64,000 nucleotides of DNA from Chroococcidiopsis thermalis PCC 7203. Its GTDB lineage: Bacteria; Cyanobacteriota; Cyanobacteriia; Cyanobacteriales; Chroococcidiopsidaceae. Under the pieces are notes generated by a model that saw nothing but the letters and a program-made list of their open reading frames with translations, was not told the origin of the DNA and made no database searches. A program made the position numbers and the translations under genes. Shown here piece by piece: positions 29,511-38,394 of this stretch. Where the stretch lies: NCBI RefSeq assembly GCF_000317125.1, contig NC_019695.1, positions 1,910,336 through 1,974,335 of the forward strand, given 5' to 3'. How positions within the stretch are numbered: the stretch's first letter is position 1; each line of letters begins with the position of its first letter.

Positions 29511-30606
29511 GTGGCAACGCGACGACAAATCGAGGTGAAGTTGTATCTCTTTGTAGACCATGAAATTCTTGATTTGTAATCAGGGTGAGTGAAGTCGCGT
29601 TTGAATCTAAGCGAGTGGCGAAGGTCAAGTCACCGTTAAATGTACTGTAGGAAGCCACTTCTACTCTGGGATTGTCGATCGCGGGAATAACATCGTATTG
29701 ATTGCCCAAATTGTCAATCAGAATCAAATTTTGAGGATTCGTGTTGAGTTTAATTGTTTTAGGCGATCGATTGACGACAGCTACATTCACAATGATGCGA
29801 TCGGCTGCAAAGCGAACTCCCATCACTTGTAATACTGTTCCATTGGGATGTTGAACTTTTAAGCCCTGCTCCGAGTAGGACAGAGCCGCCCGTTCGGTTC
29901 TCACCGGAGCAGTTGCTGACGCAGTGCTAATTCGATTCGTCCGAATTGAATGGGTGTTAGAGGAGCTAACGTTGGGCGACCTGACGTGCAGCCGCGCCCC
30001 ATTTCGTAATCGAATGTCAAAATTACCCGTAGGAGGCTGAATTTTGCGTCCGTGAATGGTGTAGGACGGCGGAGTCACCCATCCAGCATTTGCAGAACGT
30101 CTCGGTTGAGATGGCGCAGTTTGCCCACGAGTAACGGTCTGTTTGATGGGAATTTGCAGGGTCAGGAGCGGATACTGAGTTGTCGGATCGGTCTTTAACC
30201 CCCTGCGACTATTCGTGACTAACATGAGGGAGGTTGCTTGAGGTGCAAGTCCACCCCGAAAGGTCAGCCAACCTTGCGAGGTTTTACCAGGATTCATCGC
30301 TAAATATCGATTTGTTTCTGGGGGTTCCATAAAGTATCGATTGCCCAAATTATCGATTAAAACCATCCCTTTAGTGCTATTGAGTTGAATTTTACGGGAG
30401 CTACGATTGACCGCAGTAAGATTCAGCGAGATGTTGGTTTTGGTAAATTTTACGTCTGCCAGCTGTAAGCTCGTGCCGTTAGGATGGACGGCTTCAAGAG
30501 TCGTTTGAGCGGAGGTGGAAAATTGAGCTAGGACGCGAGGTGAGATTGCTAGCGGCACTGAAGCGAGTACCGAACTAGACAGCAGCAGGGCAAGTAGTCT
30601 TTTCAT
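29500..30606 (-). CDS. Secreted protein with two tandem beta-rich repeats
   Basis: A 368-residue protein starting at ATG 30606 with GAGGAAC upstream; a longer frame to 30723 is rejected because the N-terminal signal peptide MKRLLALLLSSSVLASVPLA belongs at the true start. After cleavage (about AISPRVLA) come two repeats of about 95 residues. Each has HPNGT(S/V)LQ, a VNRS motif, IDNLGN-Y and a VTNxxxGL-type end. They are separated by a proline/basic linker. The repeats resemble DUF4352-like immunoglobulin-type folds. Function is unknown; it is probably extracytoplasmic. Its 3' end overlaps dapF copy 2 by 11 bp. Confidence 0.75.
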   Translation of the reverse strand: MKRLLALLLSSSVLASVPLAISPRVLAQFSTSAQTTLEAVHPNGTSLQLADVKFTKTNISLNLTAVNRSSRKIQLNSTKGMVLIDNLGNRYFMEPPETNRYLAMNPGKTSQGWLTFRGGLAPQATSLMLVTNSRRGLKTDPTTQYPLLTLQIPIKQTVTRGQTAPSQPRRSANAGWVTPPSYTIHGRKIQPPTGNFDIRLRNGARLHVRSPNVSSSNTHSIRTNRISTASATAPVRTERAALSYSEQGLKVQHPNGTVLQVMGVRFAADRIIVNVAVVNRSPKTIKLNTNPQNLILIDNLGNQYDVIPAIDNPRVEVASYSTFNGDLTFATRLDSNATSLTLITNQEFHGLQRDTTSPRFVVALPLNR

Positions 30607-30854
30607 AGTTTTAGTTCCTCTAGAACTAAATTGAGGAGACAAAATCAATAGACTAAGCTGAGTTTGAAATGCGATTGATGATGTGCCGATTGACACAGCA
30701 ATTGTAAGCGATCGCCCTGCCAAATCGTGGAGAGTTTAGATTGCGTTAACTATCGATTAACTTGCCGATCTGCTTTACTATACAGAATTCACTTTTTTGT
30801 CATAGCGATCGCTCAAGTTCGCTCAAAACCCATACTCTCACAGTGGTTGGCGCG

Positions 30855-30967
30855 GTCTAACGGTTGAGATGATGTATGGCGAAACCGCCAATGTCAACGC
30901 AAAATTTTATGAAAGACGTAAATAACAAAGTCGCTGTTTCGCCCTCACGTCCATTGATTTGTTGTGC
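30855..30967 (-). mobile_element. attC-like recombination site downstream of the SnoaL-like gene
   Basis: Read on the minus strand it begins GCACAAC (R'' box) and ends GTTAGAC, a match to the R' consensus GTTRRRY. Inner arms GGCGAAAC and GTTTCGCC are perfectly complementary, and the flanking arms are the same length except for one extra base on one side, as in integron attC sites. The total is 113 bp. It lies immediately after the SnoaL-like ORF in the correct orientation. Confidence 0.65.
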
Positions 30968-31042
30968 CGCACCGTTATTTTCAAAAGCAAATATCTTATG
31001 AAGTGCGATTGTCAGAACAACTAACAGCTCAAGATTTCGTCG

Positions 31043-31438
31043 CTAATTGGATGTTCCAGCCTTCTGAATTGTCGCTTGTATTGTTTCGCTCTCGCCGAGT
31101 TCATAAAGACTTATCAAATTGTTCTCGATTGTGAAGATTTGCCGAACAGTCATATCCGCGAGCAAATTGCCTTGCAAATCTCTAATGATTTGATGAACTG
31201 TTACGACATCTCTATTGTTATCATCCGTTTCGTAATTTAATGGTTCGAGTTGCGGTTGAATAATCTTGAATTGATTCGTCCAATACTCGCGCACTGCGTC
31301 GCGCCCGTAAACGAAACCGCCTTCCATTCCGTTCGCCCATTTTACGTCCGGTTGCATAAACGAAATGATTGTTTCAATTTCGCGCTTGTTGAAAGCATTG
31401 TAAAGATTTTGTAGAAATTGTTGTTGATTTGAACTCAT
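31043..31438 (-). CDS. SnoaL/NTF2-like protein carried on an integron-type cassette
   Basis: A 131-residue protein of the SnoaL/NTF2-like superfamily starting at ATG 31438 (MSSNQQQFLQNLYNAFNKRE). The family features are the helix LQNLYNAFNKREIETIISFM, PDVKW, GRDAVREYWTNQF and the closing strands DMTVRQIFTIEN. An upstream frame adds 26 residues coded by a tandem repeat and is rejected. The fold covers isomerases, ring hydroxylase subunits and binding proteins; function cannot be told. NTF2-like proteins are common cargo of integron cassettes, and two attC-like sites flank this gene. Confidence 0.8.
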   Translation of the reverse strand: MSSNQQQFLQNLYNAFNKREIETIISFMQPDVKWANGMEGGFVYGRDAVREYWTNQFKIIQPQLEPLNYETDDNNRDVVTVHQIIRDLQGNLLADMTVRQIFTIENNLISLYELGESETIQATIQKAGTSN

Positions 31439-31455
31439 AGTTCTTGAATATACAT

Positions 31456-31511
31456 CACGAACTTTGTCAAAACAAGAAAGCGACACGAACTTTGTCAAAA
31501 CAAGAAAGCGA
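31456..31511. repeat. 28-bp tandem duplication in the cassette leader
   Basis: Two exact copies of a 28-bp unit (beginning CACGAACTTTGTCAAAACAA on the plus strand) lie between the SnoaL-like ATG and the upstream attC-like site. It gives the spurious N-terminal extension of that ORF. Confidence 0.85.
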
Positions 31512-31595
31512 CACAACGGCTCAAATCAGCGGCGGCTAGTGACTTATGATTTCTGACAATAACCTTTATTCCGCCGCTGCAACGACTTGTTGGGC
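31511..31595 (-). mobile_element. attC-like recombination site upstream of the SnoaL-like gene
   Basis: Read on the minus strand it runs from GCCCAAC (31595-31589), a full match to the R'' consensus RYYYAAC, to GTTGTGT (31517-31511). The inner stem is CAGCGGCGG with CCGCCGCTG, a perfect 9-bp pair. The length is 85 bp. Its last box, GTTGTGT, pairs with the R'' box of the downstream site (GCACAAC) better than with its own, which is what cassette insertion creates. Confidence 0.7.
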
Positions 31596-31931
31596 TGCTG
31601 TCCCCGACCGCTGGCTTCGCGGTGCTAGCGATCTAAAAACCATAGATAAATTTCTATGCAAACAAAAGATTTTTTTTTGATTGATTAATAAGTAAGCTTA
31701 CTCAGAGTGGCGTACAGTTAAAAATATACAAATGATTTAACTATTGCGATTTAGTTTTTCAGAACTTGAAGTCGTTTGACAATCATTCTCGGCAGTCTGC
31801 TGTTGAGACTTCTTTAAGCGCGATCGCAGATGCCAAGTTCCATTCTCCAGCCGATTTTTATCTATAGCCGATCCTTGCTATGAAATGGGTCGCTTCTAGT
31901 TAGTTCGATCTACCGTTCGTTTACCTCAATT
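31596..31931. other. Spacer between cassette and bicA remnant
   Basis: AT-rich, no gene seen. It contains a CGCGATCGC HIP1-type site near 31819 and presumably once held the bicA promoter. A clear CcmR/CmpR operator was not recognised. Confidence 0.4.
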
Positions 31932-32150
31932 ATGGCAATCACCAATCTCATCCAGTTTAATAACCTCCGGGGCGATATCTTCGGCGGTGTCACGGCTGCC
32001 GTTGTCTCATTACCCCCGGCTGTGCATTCGGCGTTGCCTTTGGGGTGGGTCTCCGCGGTGGACTCTATGGGGCAGTTTGTGGCGGCTTTTTTGCCGCCCT
32101 GTTTGGCGGTACCCCAACGTCGTCTGAACCGACCGGGTCAATAGCCGTAA
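31932..32150 (+). pseudogene. bicA: Remnant of bicA (SulP-type bicarbonate transporter)
   Basis: The first frame reads FNNLRGDIFGGVTAAVVSLP, the N-terminus of BicA/SulP transporters. A frameshift near 32010 then moves the homology to the next frame, which reads FGVAFGVGLRGGLYGAV and GFFAALFGGTPTSSEPTG. Homology ends after about 75 codons; intact BicA is over 550 residues. The gene is thus frameshifted and truncated. It sits 140 bp before intact sbtA, so an older bicA-sbtA tandem array is likely. Start ATG 31932 retained. Confidence 0.8.
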
Positions 32151-32275
32151 GCCCTGTCTACAGGTTCTCGTGCAACACCTGTGCTGTAGGGGTGAAGCGC
32201 CTCACTCTTACTCTCTTTAACTCGCTAAAGTTCATTTAGTTCATTCATTGCAATACTTCTCGTCAGAGGAGGTAT

Positions 32276-32290
32276 AAGGAGGTACTCGTG
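32276..32290 (+). promoter_or_regulatory. Ribosome site and GTG start of sbtA
   Basis: AAGGAGG at 32276-32282 lies five bases before GTG at 32288. The longer product (MDFLSLFFMDFVK) matches other SbtA N-termini better than an ATG start eight codons later. Confidence 0.7.
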
Positions 32291-33418
32291 GATTTTTTGT
32301 CCTTGTTTTTCATGGACTTCGTTAAGCAGTTGCAGTCCCCAACACTCGGCTTTTTAATTGGTGGTATGGTCATTGCCGCTCTCGGCAGCCAACTGCAAAT
32401 TCCAGAGTCGATTGTTAAGATCATCGTCTTCATGCTGCTCACCAAAATCGGTCTGACCGGTGGTATTGCGATCCGCAATTCCAACCTGACGGAAATGATT
32501 TTACCCGCAGCGTTTTCGGTAGCAGTCGGGATTCTCATTGTATTCATCGCGCGCTATACATTGGCCAAGCTGCCAAAGGTCAAAACCGTGGATGCGATCG
32601 CGACTGGAGGGTTGTTTGGTGCCGTGAGTGGCTCTACGATGGCTGCCTCCCTAACGCTCCTGGAAGAACAAAAAATGTCTTATGAGGCATGGGCTGCCGC
32701 ACTCTATCCCTTCATGGATATCCCAGCACTCGTCGCTGCAATTGTGGTTGCCAACATTTATCTCAACCGGAAGAAGCGTAGGACAGCAGACGAGTATCTC
32801 AGCAAGCAGGAATCTTTCAGCAAGCAGCCCGTTGCGGCAGGCGATTATCCCGATCGGCAAGATTATCCCGGCAACCGACAAGAGTATCGCAAGCAGAAGG
32901 ATTCTGCGGATAATCGAGTCAAGATCTGGCCGATCGTACAGGAAAGCCTCCAGGGACCTGCCCTATCGGCAATGTTGCTCGGCATTGCTCTTGGCATCCT
33001 CACCCGACCGGAAAGTGTCTATGAAAGCTTTTACGACCCCCTCTTCCGCGGCTTGCTTTCGGTCTTGATGCTGGTTATGGGTATGGAGGCTTGGTCAAGG
33101 ATTGGCGAACTACGCAAGGTTGCCCAGTGGTATGTCGTGTATAGCCTGGTGGCACCGTTTGTGCATGGGCTAATCGCCTTCGGTCTCGGTCTGATTGCCC
33201 ACTACGCCACAGGATTCAGCCTTGGCGGTGTCGTGATTCTAGCCGTCATCGCCGCCTCCAGTTCAGACATCTCAGGCCCGCCCACGTTGCGAGCTGGTAT
33301 CCCGTCCGCTAATCCCTCCGCCTACATCGGTGCCTCCACAGCCATCGGTACGCCCGTTGCGATCGGCTTGTGTATACCGTTTTTCCTCGGGCTTGCCCAG
33401 GCAATCGGCGGCGGCTAG
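32288..33418 (+). CDS. sbtA: Sodium-dependent bicarbonate transporter SbtA
   Basis: High-affinity, low-flux Na+/HCO3- symporter of the plasma membrane, part of the CO2-concentrating mechanism. It has 376 residues and about ten membrane segments in two inverted halves. Diagnostic stretches are MDFVKQLQSPTLGFLIGGMV, LTKIGLTGGIAIRNSNL, GGLFGAVSGSTMAASLTLLE and the second half with SSSDISGPPTLRAGIPSANP. The central hydrophilic loop (about 165-215), rich in Lys, Gln and Arg, is where SbtB acts in the family. Paired with sbtB 96 bp downstream. Confidence 0.96.
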   Translation: MDFLSLFFMDFVKQLQSPTLGFLIGGMVIAALGSQLQIPESIVKIIVFMLLTKIGLTGGIAIRNSNLTEMILPAAFSVAVGILIVFIARYTLAKLPKVKTVDAIATGGLFGAVSGSTMAASLTLLEEQKMSYEAWAAALYPFMDIPALVAAIVVANIYLNRKKRRTADEYLSKQESFSKQPVAAGDYPDRQDYPGNRQEYRKQKDSADNRVKIWPIVQESLQGPALSAMLLGIALGILTRPESVYESFYDPLFRGLLSVLMLVMGMEAWSRIGELRKVAQWYVVYSLVAPFVHGLIAFGLGLIAHYATGFSLGGVVILAVIAASSSDISGPPTLRAGIPSANPSAYIGASTAIGTPVAIGLCIPFFLGLAQAIGGG

Positions 33419-33847
<429 letters not shown>

Positions 33848-33866
33848 ATCGAGACGACTTAGACAC

Positions 33867-33895
33867 AAAAAGCCGGGTCATGACCCCGGCTTTTT
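33867..33895 (+). terminator. Rho-independent terminator after sbtB
   Basis: GC-rich stem formed by AAAAAGCCGGG and CCCGGCTTTTT around TCATGAC, ending in a T-run. It separates sbtA-sbtB from the antiporter gene. Confidence 0.85.
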
Positions 33896-33975
33896 GGTAG
33901 CCGTTACTTCAAACTTTAGTACCCCCCGCAGTTTTATGACTCCCTCAAACCCTTAACCTTCATTGCTTTAAACTC

Positions 33976-35388
33976 ATGATTTTGTCCAACATTCTGCCTC
34001 CTTTCAGTGGGGGGATAGCCGCTCTCATGACTCCGCTACCATTCCTGGCGACCGTTGTTGCTGAGGATTCACCTATTATTCTGTCTGGCGTATTGCTGAC
34101 GCTGGTAGTAATTTATCTAGCCAGCAAGTTTGGCGCAGAGGTCGCAAGGCGATTGGATTTTCCACCCGTCCTGGGGGAACTGGTCGCTGGTGTGATTGTC
34201 GGCGTTTCAGCGTTGCACCTGGTGATTTTTCCCGAAGGAGGGCTGTCTGCCTCTGACTCGGTAATTATGACGGCGTTGCAAGGGTTAAATCAATTGGCAC
34301 CGGATGCGCTGACCCGAATCTTTGAATCGCAAAGTGAAGTGATTTCGGTTCTAGCTGAAATCGGCGTGATTATTCTGCTGTTTGAAATTGGACTGGAATC
34401 CGATCTGCGGCAACTGAAGGAAGTGGGCATTCAAGCCACGGTTGTCGCCTGTGTCGGAGTCGCAGCACCTTTTACGGCGGGTACGGCAGGGTTAATGATG
34501 CTCTTTCATGTAGCCGCAATTCCAGCGATTTTTGCGGGAGCTGCGTTAACGGCAACGAGTATCGGCATTACCTCTAAAGTGTTGGCAGAGTTAGGTCAAC
34601 TCAAATCCAAAGAAGGGCAAATCATTGTTGGCGCGGCGGTGATTGATGATGTCCTTGGCATTATTGTCTTGGCTGTAGTCGCCAGCTTAGCCAAAACCGG
34701 TGAGATTGATGTCGCCAATGTCATTTACTTGATTGTCAGTGCTACAGCATTCTTGATTGGAGCAATTTTGTTGGGGGGTGTCTTTAACAAAAGTTTTGTG
34801 GCGATCGTAGATCGGCTCAAAACCCGTGGAAATATTGTTATTCCGGCATTCATCTTCGCTTTCTTTATGGCATTTTTAGGTAACGCCATTCATCTCGAAG
34901 CGATTTTGGGTGCCTTTGCAGCGGGTTTAGTGCTCGATGAAACCGATGCCCGGAACGAGTTAGATGAATTAATCAAACCAATCGCCGATTTACTAGTACC
35001 AATCTTCTTTGTGACGGTGGGAGCGCGTGCCGACCTCGGTGTTTTGAACCCGGCAGTACCGGAGAATCGAGCAGGACTATTGATTGCTGTCTTTTTGGTA
35101 GGGGTGGCGATCGTTGGCAAACTGGTGACGGGCTGGGCAGTGTTTGGACTACCCGGAATCAATCGCTTCGCGATCGGGGTTGGGATGATCCCTCGAGGTG
35201 AGGTGGGTCTAGTGTTTGCTGGCATCGGCTCAGCTAGCGGCATTTTGGATAAGCCGTTGGAGGTGTCGATTATTATCATGGTAATTTTGACAACTTTTCT
35301 GGCTCCACCTTTTTTACGGGTTGCTTTTGGTTCATCCACGAATCCCATCCCAGAATCTACCACGGCTGTAGAAACAGCAAGTGAGTAA
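33976..35388 (+). CDS. CPA2-type Na+/H+ antiporter (NhaS3-like)
   Basis: Integral membrane antiporter of the CPA2/KefB family, 470 residues with about 12-13 membrane segments. Visible motifs are the GAEVARRLDFPPVLGELVAG start, the transport-core TATSIGITSKVLAELG and VGAAVIDDVLGII with the paired aspartates, and GMIPRGEVGLVFAGIGSASG. It resembles cyanobacterial NhaS3. Position beside sbtA/sbtB fits a role in keeping the Na+ gradient that drives bicarbonate uptake; this is inference. The terminator before it suggests its own promoter. Confidence 0.9.
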   Translation: MILSNILPPFSGGIAALMTPLPFLATVVAEDSPIILSGVLLTLVVIYLASKFGAEVARRLDFPPVLGELVAGVIVGVSALHLVIFPEGGLSASDSVIMTALQGLNQLAPDALTRIFESQSEVISVLAEIGVIILLFEIGLESDLRQLKEVGIQATVVACVGVAAPFTAGTAGLMMLFHVAAIPAIFAGAALTATSIGITSKVLAELGQLKSKEGQIIVGAAVIDDVLGIIVLAVVASLAKTGEIDVANVIYLIVSATAFLIGAILLGGVFNKSFVAIVDRLKTRGNIVIPAFIFAFFMAFLGNAIHLEAILGAFAAGLVLDETDARNELDELIKPIADLLVPIFFVTVGARADLGVLNPAVPENRAGLLIAVFLVGVAIVGKLVTGWAVFGLPGINRFAIGVGMIPRGEVGLVFAGIGSASGILDKPLEVSIIIMVILTTFLAPPFLRVAFGSSTNPIPESTTAVETASE

Positions 35389-35897
35389 CGGTTTTACGAG
35401 ATTACGGCTGTTTACTCAATAGATGATTGTGGTGCGAGGTTGGGTAAACGATCGAGAAATTGCAGAGTTTCTAGCACCAAGTTACACCAATCAACGGTAG
35501 CTGAGTAAATGCCGATGACCTCGTGTTCATTTGACTCTAGACACCGACAGCCTATCTGTCGGTTACGTCCTCACCAATACTCAATCGTTGTTGTGGCTGG
35601 TGATGGATTTAGTGTTCCCAGCCAGTAACATTTAATACCAGCTACAACAACATCCGATCGCGAATCTTAAACGGAATTTTTCTGTATAAATAGTGTTTTA
35701 AGTGAACCCGCTTCTACAAGTTCTGGCGTTCAAAATTTGCTGAAATGTAAAAATGCGATCGCCTCTCATTCCCGACTCCTATAAGGGCGGGTTTATCCAC
35801 AGAATTCTGGGTTGTTTCATAAATCTCCTGTAAAAACCCGCCCCTACGACTCCCGATACAATAGAGGTGTTGAGAATCATTTTTAGTATTCTGTCTT
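35389..35897. other. Repeat-bearing spacer with possible gene fragment
   Basis: About 500 bp with no complete gene. On the minus strand, roughly 35575-35422, about 50 codons are open and read sensibly (NEHEVIGIYSATVDWCNLV, then LPNLAPQSS) to a stop, but there is no credible start; it may be a decayed gene end. A small hairpin (CCGACAG/CTGTCGG) lies near 35550. Copy 2 of the GGGCGGGTTT element sits at 35771. Confidence 0.4.
35771..35855. repeat. GGGCGGGTTT...AAACCCGCCCC dispersed element, copy 2
   Basis: Left end CCCGACTCCTATAAGGGCGG followed by GTTT; right end AAAACCCGCCCCTACGACTC. Length and ends match copies at 51789 and 62131 in the same orientation. Confidence 0.75.
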
Positions 35898-36809
35898 ATG
35901 ACTGTTACCCAATCGACCGATCTATCCTCTACTCAACCAGCTAGCGTTATGGGTGGGGAAGTGCGCGAATTTCCCTGGTCTTGGCAAGGACAATCCCTCA
36001 AGTTGGTCTACGAAACTCTGGGACAAGGAACGCCTGTTCTACTCTTACCTGCCTTTAGCACCGTTTCTACTAGAGGAGAAATGGCGCAACTGGCAAAGTT
36101 ATTATCTCCGCATTTTCAAGCTGTAGCGATCGATTGGATTGGCTTTGGCGTATCGTCTCGCCTTCCACTCGACTATCGCCCTGAGTTATATCAGCAGTTG
36201 TTAAAAGACTTTGTTAATAGCACGTTTCAAACTCCGATTATCGTTATCGCTGCTGGTCATGCTGCTGGTTATGCAATGCAACTGGCAGCCAGTCAACCAC
36301 AAGCTTTTTCAAAAATTGTCCTCGTCGCACCTACTTGGCGGGGTCCTTTAACAGTAATGGGTGTCAATAAGCAAGTCGCTGGTACGGTGAGGCAAGCCGT
36401 GCGATCGCCTGTTCTCGGTCAGGCTTTGTATAAGATGAATACCACACCTGGCTTTTTGCGCTACATGTACGGCAGTCACGTCTATGCAGACAAGACAAAG
36501 CTGACAGACGATTTCATTCAACAAAAATGGGAAATTACCCAGCAACCAGGGGCGCGATTTGCTCCAGCTGCTTTCGTGACTGGGAATTTAGATCCGGTGC
36601 AACAACGAGAAGATTTTCTCAATTGGTTTCAAGGATCTATACCCGTGTTAGTCGTTATTGGGGAACAGTCTCCACCCAAGTCGCGGGCAGAAATGGAAGC
36701 TTTGGCAACTTTACCAGGAGTCCAGACAAAGACACTACCAGGTTCGCTGGGTTTGTATGAAGAGTATGCCGCCGAACTAGCAGAGATCGTTTTGCCTTTT
36801 CTACTCTAG
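35898..36809 (+). CDS. Alpha/beta-hydrolase-fold protein lacking the catalytic Ser and His
   Basis: A 303-residue alpha/beta-hydrolase-fold protein. The fold is clear: LLPAFSTVSTRGEM (oxyanion region), VAIDWIGFGVSSRL and the nucleophile-elbow segment. That elbow reads GHAAGYAMQLA, with Ala122 where Ser is expected in GxSxG. Near the C-terminus, LPGSLGLYEEYAAEL has Tyr where the catalytic His usually stands (GLHEEYA-like). So it is probably not a classical hydrolase; a binding or scaffolding role is possible. The ATG at 35898 is preferred. It is convergent with a hybrid kinase gene and overlaps its end by four bases. Confidence 0.8.
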   Translation: MTVTQSTDLSSTQPASVMGGEVREFPWSWQGQSLKLVYETLGQGTPVLLLPAFSTVSTRGEMAQLAKLLSPHFQAVAIDWIGFGVSSRLPLDYRPELYQQLLKDFVNSTFQTPIIVIAAGHAAGYAMQLAASQPQAFSKIVLVAPTWRGPLTVMGVNKQVAGTVRQAVRSPVLGQALYKMNTTPGFLRYMYGSHVYADKTKLTDDFIQQKWEITQQPGARFAPAAFVTGNLDPVQQREDFLNWFQGSIPVLVVIGEQSPPKSRAEMEALATLPGVQTKTLPGSLGLYEEYAAELAEIVLPFLL

Positions 36810-38362
36810 CGATCCATCGGTAGCGTAACTGTAAATGTAGTACCAACTTCCTCTTCACTCTCAACCGCGATCGCGCCTTGATGCAATTCTACCGCTTGCT
36901 TGACGACTGCTAGCCCCAATCCAGTCCCAGGAATACCACCGACATTACTAGCGCGATGAAACGATTCAAACAGCCTTTGTAGATCCTTGGGAGGAATTCC
37001 AATCCCTTCGTCTTTGACACGGAAAATCGCCTCGTTTTTTTGACAAGTAAGTTCAAGCGTGATATCACCACCTTGGGGTGAATATTTAATTGCATTTGAG
37101 AGTAAATTGGTCAATATCTGCTGTAAAAGCTTTTTATCCACTTTGGCGGTGAAACGTTTGCCTGGAGATACAAGTGCGATCGCGTGTGCTTCTTTAGCTG
37201 TCAGCTGCATTTCTGCTACCAACTGACGGCAAAATGCTTCTAATTCTAGCTCAATTGGATTAAACTCTAATTTGCCAACCTCGGCGCGACCGAGCGTAAG
37301 TACATCATCCAACAGTTCGATCAACCGATTGACTGCGGCTTGCTGACGTTGGAGCAATTCTTGTTTTTTCGGCTCGGATAGTTTGTTATTGCTGCGAACC
37401 AACAGTTGAGCTGTACCAGAAATCAAATTCAGTGGGTTGCGAAACTCATGAGAAACCATTGAAACAAACCGAGATTTCAATTCGTTCAATTCGCGTTCTT
37501 TTTCTAAAGCATTACGCATTTCTGCTTCTGCTTGCTTGCGTTGGGTAATGTCGAGGACAAAAGCAACACAATTTAAACGGGGAGAGCGTTCTACCACAGT
37601 AACTCCAATTAGCACCGGCACCCGACTGCCATCAGCTCGAATATACTCTTTCTCAAAAGCATTACAAACACCCGTATTTCTTAACTCCTCGATCGAATCG
37701 CGATCGCGATCGCGATACTCTGGTGGAGTCATATCATTCCAACGGATCTTTCCCTGCTTTAAGTCTTCGCGGGTATAACCGACCATTCTTAAAAAGGCAT
37801 CATTGGCATCTGTAATGTTCCCCTCTATATCGGCAGCGATCGCCCCAATTAAATTAGAGTTAATTAAGCGCTGAAACTGGATTTCACTTTGGTGCTGGGC
37901 GGCGATCGCTCGTTCTTCTCCCGCCTCGGCTTGCTGACGGGCGACTATTTGTTGCTGAAGTTGCTGATTTGTGGTCTGAAGTTGAAGTGAAAATTGGCGC
38001 GATCGCAGTAAAATTTCTACCCGTGCCTGTAACTCTATTTTTTCAATCGGTTTGGTAATTAAGTCGTCGATACTTTGCCATAAATGCCGAGTCGCGTATC
38101 CTACATCCTGACGCGTAGTTATGAGTAAAAAGGGTAAAATTACTGGCTTTTCAGCAGCTCTTGTCGCTTGCACCCATTCCCAAAAATGGTCTAATGCTCT
38201 AGCATCGAGGATACATAGGTCAAAGGGTTGCGAATCTAAATCTGCTGGCTCCGTTACCTGTGCTGCCACTTCCGGTAGAATGACCGAATAACGAGGTGCT
38301 AGCCACTCCGATAACAGACGACGATTTTCTTGATGTTCGAGCAGCAGTAGAATTCGACCCAT
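36806..38362 (-). CDS. Hybrid sensor: receiver-PAS-histidine kinase
   Basis: A 518-residue signalling protein without membrane segments. The order is receiver domain (1-120, probable phospho-acceptor Asp53 in LCILDARAL), a coiled coil rich in Gln (120-160), a PAS domain (about 165-285, GNITDANDAFLRMVGYTRED) and HisKA with His305 in SMVSHEFRNPL. The ATPase domain has N-box LLSNAIKYSPQGG, DEGIGIP and GTGLGLAVVK. An N-terminal receiver suggests it is itself a phosphorelay target. The next genes on the strand upstream are a single-domain response regulator and a KaiC-like ATPase, so the three may form one pathway. Confidence 0.93.
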   Translation of the reverse strand: MGRILLLLEHQENRRLLSEWLAPRYSVILPEVAAQVTEPADLDSQPFDLCILDARALDHFWEWVQATRAAEKPVILPFLLITTRQDVGYATRHLWQSIDDLITKPIEKIELQARVEILLRSRQFSLQLQTTNQQLQQQIVARQQAEAGEERAIAAQHQSEIQFQRLINSNLIGAIAADIEGNITDANDAFLRMVGYTREDLKQGKIRWNDMTPPEYRDRDRDSIEELRNTGVCNAFEKEYIRADGSRVPVLIGVTVVERSPRLNCVAFVLDITQRKQAEAEMRNALEKERELNELKSRFVSMVSHEFRNPLNLISGTAQLLVRSNNKLSEPKKQELLQRQQAAVNRLIELLDDVLTLGRAEVGKLEFNPIELELEAFCRQLVAEMQLTAKEAHAIALVSPGKRFTAKVDKKLLQQILTNLLSNAIKYSPQGGDITLELTCQKNEAIFRVKDEGIGIPPKDLQRLFESFHRASNVGGIPGTGLGLAVVKQAVELHQGAIAVESEEEVGTTFTVTLPMDR

Positions 38363-38394
38363 AATTAATAGTTAATGACGCTTCGGTGCAACTT

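Noticed and set aside
31439-31516. 26-residue N-terminal extension of the SnoaL-like protein
   Set aside because: It is coded by a 28-bp tandem duplication next to the attC-like site; the fold starts at the ATG 31438.
32045-32239. Separate small plus-strand gene
   Set aside because: Its only sensible sequence is the shifted continuation of the bicA remnant.
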